NCBI GenBank assembly: GCA_964352425.1
Contig: CAYGRZ010000034.1
Coordinates: forward strand, 1 to 16,800
Length of the DNA stretch: 16,800 nt
Reading direction: 5' to 3'
Source of the DNA: JAMWCX01 sp964352425
GTDB lineage: Bacteria; Omnitrophota; Gorgyraeia; 2-01-FULL-45-10
Both the position numbers and the translations under genes were made by a program. Every line of letters starts with the position of its first letter. The first letter of the stretch is position 1. Shown here piece after piece: positions 11,989 to 16,800 of the stretch. The notes under the pieces were generated by a model. The model saw only the letters and a program-made list of their open reading frames with translations. It ran no database searches and was not told where the DNA came from.

Positions 11989-12667
11989 GAAAAAGATACT
12001 GGTCATAGACGACGATATCCGTTTCGGGCGCATCGCCAGGACTGCCCTTGAGGAGACCGGCAAGTATGAGGTCAGGGTGGAGATCGATGGCACAGAGGCC
12101 CTGGCGAGCGTCAAAAAGTTCGGTCCCGACCTTGTCCTTCTTGATATCATGATACCGGACATTAGCGGACTTGAGATATGCAGGGAGATGAAGGCCAGGG
12201 AAAGATATTCTTCCACACCTGTCATCATGCTTTCCGGGAAGACGGATGAGTCGGATAAGGTCACAGCCCTGGATGCCGGAGCCGATGACTATATAGTCAA
12301 GCCTTTCGCGGTCCATGAGCTCGACGCGCGGATAAGGGCGGTCCTGAGGAGGGCCAGGCCGGAGGGTTCGCAGGATACGCTGAGCATAGGTAAAGCCGTG
12401 GTGATAGACCCGAAAAAGCACAAGGTCACGGTAAACGGTAAGACCGTCGAGCTGACGGCCGCGGAGTTCGTGATACTGTCTCTTCTGGCTTCGAGAGAGA
12501 AGCGCGTCTTTACGAGATCAGAGATCCTGGACCATCTCTGGGGAGACGAGAAGGTTGTCATAGAAAGGACGATAGACGTCCACATCCGGCACCTGAGGCA
12601 GAAGCTGGGCGCCGCCGGCAAGTTTATTATAAACGTGAGAGGCGTAGGCTACAAGGCCGAGGAATAG
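11981..12667 (+). CDS. OmpR/PhoB-family DNA-binding response regulator
   Basis: This encodes 228 residues. The receiver (about 1-122) has D10-D12, D55 in L-L-D-I-M-I-P-D, Ser85 in M-L-S-G and K107 in V-K-P-F, with D-D-Y linking to helix 5 as in OmpR-type dimers. A short linker leads to a winged-helix domain (about 133-227) with V-E-L-T-A-A-E-F, the recognition-helix region I-D-V-H-I-R-H-L-R-Q-K-L-G and the wing N-V-R-G-V-G-Y. The ATG at 11981 has AAGGA five bases upstream and overlaps the damaged receiver frame by 8 bases; the longer in-frame start at 11921 lacks support. It is the only DNA-binding output in the window, so it is the best candidate for the transcriptional end of the network. 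An A+T-rich stretch with repeated ATTAACC lies directly after it and may be a target. Confidence 0.94.
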   Translation: MDKKKILVIDDDIRFGRIARTALEETGKYEVRVEIDGTEALASVKKFGPDLVLLDIMIPDISGLEICREMKARERYSSTPVIMLSGKTDESDKVTALDAGADDYIVKPFAVHELDARIRAVLRRARPEGSQDTLSIGKAVVIDPKKHKVTVNGKTVELTAAEFVILSLLASREKRVFTRSEILDHLWGDEKVVIERTIDVHIRHLRQKLGAAGKFIINVRGVGYKAEE

Positions 12668-12668
12668 A

Positions 12669-12708
12669 ATTAACCAAATCTTAATGCAATAGCAACATCT
12701 TATTAACC
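12669..12708. promoter_or_regulatory. Possible promoter/operator: repeated ATTAACC in A+T-rich gap
   Basis: This is one of only two clearly A+T-rich gaps in the window. ATTAACC occurs at 12669-12675 and again at 12702-12708, 33 bases apart (three helical turns). ATCTTA occurs at 12678 and 12697. Direct repeats in helical phase are typical of OmpR/PhoB-type sites, and such a regulator is encoded directly upstream. No clear -35/-10 pair was found. It would control the exported protein at 12755. The assignment is suggestive only. Confidence 0.3.
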
Positions 12709-12754
12709 CCACCCGGGTATCATTGAAGCGGAAGCCGGGAGAGGGGTGAGTAAG

Positions 12755-13240
12755 ATGAAAAGGGTTGTGCTGATGCTGATGTCGCTTGCGTGCCTGTTAT
12801 ATAACGGGCCGGCCTTTGCGCAGGAGGCGGGAGGCGTTCCCGGCTCCGTCCGCACGCCCGAACAGATCGCGCGCTGGTTCTCGTCCGAATTCAAGTATCA
12901 GATGACCCTGCCCGACTCTCCCCAGTCGCCGGGCGAGACCATAGCGCGCAGGACGGGAGATTGCGACGATTTTGCGGTGCTGGCCGCGGAGATACTGGCG
13001 CGCTCAGGCATACCGAGCGATGTCATTATCATAAAATACGAGGGCCTGGGTATGATGCACGCGATATGTATATTTAAGGATAAGGACGGCACGTACAGTT
13101 TCATATCGAACATGGAGTATCATCGCACGCATATGCACGATGTCGCCGGCGCTGTCGCGAAGTATTACCCTGATTATGAGAATATAATATATTCCAACGG
13201 CAAAAGGGAATTTCTTAAGACTGTCGCGGCCGCAAGGTAA
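12755..13240 (+). CDS. Exported transglutaminase/cysteine-protease-like protein
   Basis: This encodes 161 residues. The N-terminus is a signal peptide: K2-R3, hydrophobic core V-V-L-M-L-M-S-L-A-C-L-L, and a likely cut after A-F-A near residue 22. The mature part contains T-G-D-C-D-D-F-A (Cys70) and M-H-A (His102), the Cys-His arrangement of transglutaminase-like (papain-fold) proteins. The third residue may be N119 in F-I-S-N. In this superfamily such short proteins act as periplasmic thiol proteases or amidases, or bind peptides. ATG 12755 is preferred over GTG 12746 because GAGGGG (12741-12746) is well spaced and the signal peptide starts normally. It lies between a PhoB-like regulator and a receiver, so it may be a target of, or signal source for, the system. 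The exact substrate is unknown. Confidence 0.78.
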   Translation: MKRVVLMLMSLACLLYNGPAFAQEAGGVPGSVRTPEQIARWFSSEFKYQMTLPDSPQSPGETIARRTGDCDDFAVLAAEILARSGIPSDVIIIKYEGLGMMHAICIFKDKDGTYSFISNMEYHRTHMHDVAGAVAKYYPDYENIIYSNGKREFLKTVAAAR

Positions 13241-13296
13241 CAAAAGCGCCCGGACATAATGAAGCGGTAGTTTACGCGGAAGAAGAGGACGAAGCC

Positions 13297-13701
13297 ATGA
13301 CCCGTAAATACAGGATCCTTTGCGTGGATGATAGTGGAGATATACGGGAGCTTATCAAGATAATGCTCGAACAGGCCGGGTATGATGTTTCTTTGTCAGA
13401 ATCGGGGGAGGATGCCCTTAAGAAAATATCGGTTGAAGCGCCCGACCTTATCCTTTTGGATATCATGATGCCCGGCATGCCGGGAATGGAAGTCCTGAAA
13501 AAGATAGTCTCCGGCGAGAAGACGCGTAATGTGCCTGTCATCATGCTGACGGTCATCAATGAGTTCAGCTACATCAAACAAGCGATGGATCTGGGCGCGT
13601 CAACGTATATATCAAAACCGTTTAGCAGGGTCATGCTGCTGGGGCTCATACATGGTTTTATATCGCAGGGCCCGGGCGGAGACCTCGCGCCAACGATATA
13701 A
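13297..13701 (+). CDS. Single-domain response regulator
   Basis: This is a 134-residue receiver: D11/D12 in C-V-D-D-S, D55 in L-L-D-I-M-M-P-G-M-P-G, T84 in M-L-T-V and K106 in I-S-K-P-F. The usual M-D-G is M-P-G here. AGAGGA seven bases before the ATG supports the start. The tail (G-P-G-G-D-L-A-P-T-I) is short and no output domain follows. It belongs to neither of the two receiver clades upstream, so it probably has a separate origin. It is the last gene of the signalling block; a promoter-like sequence and yajQ follow. Confidence 0.92.
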   Translation: MTRKYRILCVDDSGDIRELIKIMLEQAGYDVSLSESGEDALKKISVEAPDLILLDIMMPGMPGMEVLKKIVSGEKTRNVPVIMLTVINEFSYIKQAMDLGASTYISKPFSRVMLLGLIHGFISQGPGGDLAPTI

Positions 13702-13771
13702 TAAGCTCTCCGGTACCGCCTGACCGCCGCCCGCCCCGATAGAAAAGATAGCAAACCCGACTGAAATAAAG

Positions 13772-13777
13772 TATAAT
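13772..13777 (+). promoter_or_regulatory. Candidate sigma70-type -10 box upstream of yajQ
   Basis: A perfect TATAAT stands in the A+T-rich 119-base gap before yajQ, 43 bases before its ATG. A weak -35 (TAGCAA, 13749-13754, three of six matches) is 17 bases upstream. It would start a new transcription unit for yajQ and perhaps the AsmA-like gene, separate from the regulator block. Confidence 0.5.
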
Positions 13778-13820
13778 ACTCTCCGATATCAAATTATACA
13801 TAAAATAAAGGAAGGAAAAA

Positions 13821-14321
13821 ATGGCAAAAGAGACGTTCTCATTCGACATAGTATCGGAAGCGGACCTGCAGGAAGTCGACAACGCCGTCAACCAGGCGCA
13901 GAAAGAGCTCGCCCAGCGGTTCGACTTCAAGGGCAGCAAGTCCTCGATAGAATATAACCGCACCGAGAAGAAGATCACGCTCGTCGGCGATGACGATTTC
14001 AAGCTGCGCTCCGTCAATGACATGCTCGCCACTAAGCTCGCCAAGCGGGGCGTGTCGATGAAGCTGCTGACCTTCGGCGAGCCGGTGAAGGTCTTCGGCG
14101 GCTGCCTCCAGCAGGTAGCGGACCTTGCGGCAGGCATACCCCACGAAAAAGCCAAGGAGCTCGTCAAGATCATCAAGGCCATGGGCCTCAAGGTCCAGGC
14201 CCAGATAGAGGGTGAGAAGGTAAGGGTGGTCTCGCCTAAAAAAGACGACCTGCAGGTAGTGATAGCACACTTAAGAAAGATAGATTTCCCGCTCGCACTC
14301 ACGTTCTGCAATTACCGGTAA
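13821..14321 (+). CDS. yajQ: YajQ-family nucleotide-binding protein
   Basis: This encodes 166 residues, the normal YajQ length. The N-terminus M-A-K-E-x-S-F-D-I-V-S followed by V-D-N-A-V-N-Q-A and R-F-D-F-K-G-S is the family signature. Later blocks D-D-x-x-K, L-x-x-K-L-x-K-R-G-V and the C-terminal D-L-Q-x-V-I-x-x-L-R-x-x-D-F-P-L are also present. The family has two ferredoxin-like domains and binds nucleic acid or nucleotides. In Xanthomonas campestris a member was reported to bind c-di-GMP and act with a transcription factor in virulence. AGGAAGGA upstream is a strong ribosome site, and the candidate promoter lies before it. In this window it stands about 3 kb after a diguanylate cyclase gene, which makes a c-di-GMP link worth testing but does not prove it, since yajQ is widespread. 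Confidence 0.95.
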   Translation: MAKETFSFDIVSEADLQEVDNAVNQAQKELAQRFDFKGSKSSIEYNRTEKKITLVGDDDFKLRSVNDMLATKLAKRGVSMKLLTFGEPVKVFGGCLQQVADLAAGIPHEKAKELVKIIKAMGLKVQAQIEGEKVRVVSPKKDDLQVVIAHLRKIDFPLALTFCNYR

Positions 14322-14332
14322 ACACTGGATAA

Positions 14333-14367
14333 ATGGGGACACATCTCTTTCCGGGATGTGTCCCCAT
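14333..14367 (+). repeat. 13-base perfect inverted repeat (ATGGGGACACATC type)
   Basis: ATGGGGACACATC (14333-14345) is followed after a nine-base spacer by its exact complement (14355-14367). The hairpin sits in the 56-base gap between yajQ and the AsmA-like gene, ten bases before the latter's ATG. There is no T-tract. GGGGACACAT palindromes are familiar to me as REP-like elements in many environmental genomes, but I cannot check copy number here. Confidence 0.75.
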
Positions 14368-14377
14368 AGAACAACGT

Positions 14378-16800
14378 ATGAAGAGAAAATTTCTCGTCGT
14401 CCTCGCGGCGCTCCTCCTGTCGGTAGCGGCCTCTTTTGCCTACCTCGCCTCGATCACGGTCCCGATCCAGCTCAAGACGCTCGTCGTCGCCGAAATAGAG
14501 AACGCGACGCACAGGAAGGCCCTGGTGCAGTCGGTGCGTTTCGATTTCGTACGCGGCGTCACGCTCCAGGACCTCGTCATATACGATACATCGTCGATAC
14601 TGGTCTGGGCAAAGGACGTGTCGTGCGGGATACCGCTGGCGCCTCTCCTGGCAAGAAAGGTCATCGTCTCGTCTCTCCGGATCCAATCTCCGGCCATCTA
14701 TGTCGAGCGCCGGGCGGACAACTCGTTCAATATCGTCGGCCTCATCCCGGAAGATTACGCCCCCGGCAAGGACCTCGCACTCCTGCCAAGCCGGATCACC
14801 ATCAAGAACGGCCGCGTCCTCTTTGTCGACAGGACGCTCGCCAAACCTTTTATAGAACGGATCGATAACATCTCGATGGACCTGCGCCTGGCACTTCCCG
14901 CGAAGATCGCGTATTCACTCTCGTGCGAGGTCCCCACGAAGCAGCCGGCCTATTTTAAATCTGCCGGGACATATTCGGTCCGGGAGAGACAGCTCTCCGC
15001 CTCAGTCACGGCAAAGGACCTCTACCTCGACGAGTTCAGGGATTATTACAGGGCATCGGGCTTCGATTTTCCGTCGGGTACTGTTGACGCGGTGATCAAG
15101 CTTCGGGCGCAGGGCGATGTCGTCGATGTGAATATAGATGCGACGACGAAGAAACTGTCGATCTTTAAAGATAAGGTGAAGGCCTCCCTCGATGCTGTCG
15201 TGAAGATGGCCGTGCAGTACAACTTTCGGGATAAAGAGCTCGAATATGCGGGAAAGCTCGATGTCCGGAGCATGGACATAAGCGGTCTTGAGACGGTCGG
15301 GCCGCTTACGGGCCTCAAGGCGACGGTCGAATTCGACGATGCCAGGATCCGCTCGGAGAATATCATCGTCGATGTCTTCGGCCTGCCGTGGAAGGCAAAG
15401 GTCAACATCGTGAACTTTGCAAGCAGCCCTCTCTGCGATATCTATGCCTCCTCCGAGACGCGGCTGAGCCTGCTTCAGAAGATGCTGGCCGACCGGTTCG
15501 GGCTGAAGTTGCCCTCCGGGATCTCCGGCAGGGCGGATGTCAATATCGCCGTGAAGATGCAGCCGGGAAAACCCGCGGCGATGAACGGGTACGTGACCTT
15601 GCGCGACGACATGATCTCGCTCGGCAGCGGCAATTTCCCGGTCGAGCACGTAAGCGGCGAGGTCCGGTTCACGCCGGACAAGCTGACATGGTCGGGTGTG
15701 GCATTCACGTACCGCGAAAAGAAGTATACGGCCTCGGGGCACTTGACGGACTTCGCCTCCCCCGCCATTGCGCTGCAGGTTGCGTCGGCCGACCTGCAGT
15801 TTAGGACGAAACTCGCCGTCGACGGACAGGCGCTGAAAATATCGGAGATGAAGGGCACGTACCTGAATTCCGCGTTCGCGCTTGCCGGCGAGCTTGACTT
15901 CAGCGACCCGAAGATAGTCGATGCCGACCTGGGAGGCACAATCGCCCTTGAGCTGAAAGACCTGAAGAAGATAGCGCCCTCTTCGGCGGGAGTCGCGAAG
16001 ATGAAGCCGGCCGGGAAGCTCTCGGCCGATATCACCGTGAGCGGGGACCTGAAGGATCCGAAGGCGTGCGATATCACCGCGACGGCAAAGAGCGGCTCCC
16101 TGTCGCTATACGGCCACACATTCAGCGCTGTTACGGCCGGCTACGAGCAGCGCGACGGCATAGGGTGTCTCAAATCGATGCGCGCCGCGCTCTACGGCGG
16201 CACGATGTCCGCGGGCGGCACAATCGAGTGGCTGGCGAAGGCTCTGCCGTATACGGTCGTTCTCGATGCCAGGGACGTGAAGCTCGAGATGCTGAAGGCG
16301 GGCACCGGTTTTAAGGACAAGGATGTCACCGGCAGCATCAGGCTCCACCTGAGCCTGAACGGGCTTTTCAAGGATGCCTCGAAGCTCGGCGGCCTCGGCC
16401 ACATCGGGATCGCCAACGGCAAATTATGGCAGCTCAACCTGTTCCGGGGCTTCGGGTCGCTGATATTCACCAGCGATTTTCAGGACATCATGTTCACCGA
16501 GGGGTCGTGCGATTTCAAGATCAAGGACAGGGTGATCTACGCGGAGTACCTGGTCATGAAGAGCGATCTGGTCAACCTGTACGCCTCCGGGACAATAGGC
16601 TTCGACAAGTCATTGAACGGCGTCCTGCGCACGGAGCTCGCCGAAGGGGCGATGTATCCGGGGACGCAGAAGAATATCGCCTCGGCCGTCAACAAGAATA
16701 CCTATGCGGAAGTGACCGGCACGCTCGCCGACCCGAAATACAAGATGAAGACAAGCGTTCCCGATATCGTGGCCGGCGTGGCCGGCGCGTTCTTCCAGCA
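14378..16800 (+). CDS. AsmA-like envelope protein, 3'-incomplete
   Basis: One frame is open from ATG 14378 to the right edge, 807 codons with no stop. An N-terminal anchor (F-L-V-V-L-A-A-L-L-L-S-V-A-A, about 5-25) leads into an AsmA-type N-terminal region: R-K-A-L-V-Q-S-V-R-F-D-F-x-R-G-V-T-L-Q-D-L, then L-L-A-R-K-V-I-V-S-S-L and D-N-S-F-N-I-V. Long beta-rich repeats follow. The region at about 645-775 resembles the AsmA C-terminal part, with G-L-G-H-I-G-I-A-N-G-K-L-W and later Y-A-S-G-T-I-G-F-D. AsmA/TamB-like proteins sit in the inner membrane and reach across the periplasm; they are thought to move phospholipid to, or help assemble, the outer membrane. The ribosome site is weak, with a hairpin just upstream. 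Third codon positions are very G+C-rich compared with the kinases. No link to the signalling block is seen beyond proximity. Confidence 0.85.
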   Translation, partial: MKRKFLVVLAALLLSVAASFAYLASITVPIQLKTLVVAEIENATHRKALVQSVRFDFVRGVTLQDLVIYDTSSILVWAKDVSCGIPLAPLLARKVIVSSLRIQSPAIYVERRADNSFNIVGLIPEDYAPGKDLALLPSRITIKNGRVLFVDRTLAKPFIERIDNISMDLRLALPAKIAYSLSCEVPTKQPAYFKSAGTYSVRERQLSASVTAKDLYLDEFRDYYRASGFDFPSGTVDAVIKLRAQGDVVDVNIDATTKKLSIFKDKVKASLDAVVKMAVQYNFRDKELEYAGKLDVRSMDISGLETVGPLTGLKATVEFDDARIRSENIIVDVFGLPWKAKVNIVNFASSPLCDIYASSETRLSLLQKMLADRFGLKLPSGISGRADVNIAVKMQPGKPAAMNGYVTLRDDMISLGSGNFPVEHVSGEVRFTPDKLTWSGVAFTYREKKYTASGHLTDFASPAIALQVASADLQFRTKLAVDGQALKISEMKGTYLNSAFALAGELDFSDPKIVDADLGGTIALELKDLKKIAPSSAGVAKMKPAGKLSADITVSGDLKDPKACDITATAKSGSLSLYGHTFSAVTAGYEQRDGIGCLKSMRAALYGGTMSAGGTIEWLAKALPYTVVLDARDVKLEMLKAGTGFKDKDVTGSIRLHLSLNGLFKDASKLGGLGHIGIANGKLWQLNLFRGFGSLIFTSDFQDIMFTEGSCDFKIKDRVIYAEYLVMKSDLVNLYASGTIGFDKSLNGVLRTELAEGAMYPGTQKNIASAVNKNTYAEVTGTLADPKYKMKTSVPDIVAGVAGAFFQ

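Noticed and set aside
11891..12421. Minus-strand frame of 176 codons opposite the OmpR-type regulator
   Set aside because: Antisense of conserved receiver codons; several receivers in the window produce similar shadows.
13717..13735. Terminator after the last receiver
   Set aside because: CGGTACCG is a short palindrome in a G+C-rich stretch with no convincing stem or T-tract.
14356..14868. Forward frame of 170 codons overlapping the start of the AsmA-like gene
   Set aside because: It is a G+C-driven shadow, rich in Arg, Pro and Gly with no domain; the overlapping frame has a membrane anchor, AsmA-type motifs and stays open for 807 codons.
15002..15742. Long minus-strand frame opposite the AsmA-like gene
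   Set aside because: High G+C suppresses stop codons on the opposite strand; the translation is rich in Arg, His and Asp with no recognisable family, and the plus-strand gene is clear.

Overview
The window is a one-strand gene block from what looks like a Gram-negative (two-membrane) bacterium; no gene I accept lies on the minus strand. An AsmA-like envelope gene, periplasmic signal sequences and OmpR-type regulation support two membranes. KaiC/KaiB without KaiA, a very large number of receiver-only proteins and several families of dispersed palindromes suggest an environmental, probably metagenome-assembled lineage such as Candidatus Omnitrophota or a deltaproteobacterium-like group. That placement is inference; there is no rRNA or other marker gene here. 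I see no tRNA, rRNA, CRISPR array, transposase or integrase. No stretch without a gene exceeds about 120 bases.

Layout. (1) 1-2358: a clock-type module: the last 27 codons of a KaiC-family ATPase, a complete KaiB, a double-PAS cytoplasmic histidine kinase of the phytochrome-like type, and an Rcp1-like receiver that overlaps the kinase by 8 bases. (2) 2420-8972: a PAS kinase with a decayed GGDEF domain and a C-terminal receiver; two single-domain receivers; a membrane-bound Cache-HAMP-PAS hybrid kinase; two more single-domain receivers; and a receiver missing its N-terminal half. (3) 9069-12667: a small kinase with an eroded ATP site, a REC-GGDEF diguanylate cyclase, two receivers, a broken receiver lying after an A8 run, and an OmpR/PhoB-type DNA-binding regulator. 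(4) 12755-13701: an exported transglutaminase/cysteine-protease-like protein and another receiver. (5) 13821-16800: a YajQ-family nucleotide-binding protein and a large AsmA-like protein running off the right edge.

How they fit together. I count 14 receiver modules (12 complete, 2 halves) against four kinases, with only one DNA-binding output and one complete diguanylate cyclase. Most receivers have no output domain, and no Hpt domain is visible. The block therefore looks like a branched phosphorelay or phosphate-sink network feeding transcription (OmpR-type) and c-di-GMP (GGDEF), possibly timed by KaiBC. YajQ proteins have been reported to bind c-di-GMP in Xanthomonas, so the adjacent YajQ may or may not be part of the output.

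The receivers fall into two paralogue clades arranged in two blocks. There are near-identical DNA patches between copies, a domain of different base composition inside one kinase, and two complementary half-receivers. The locus seems to grow by tandem duplication, local gene conversion and domain shuffling. Palindromic or tandem repeats sit in many of the gene junctions.
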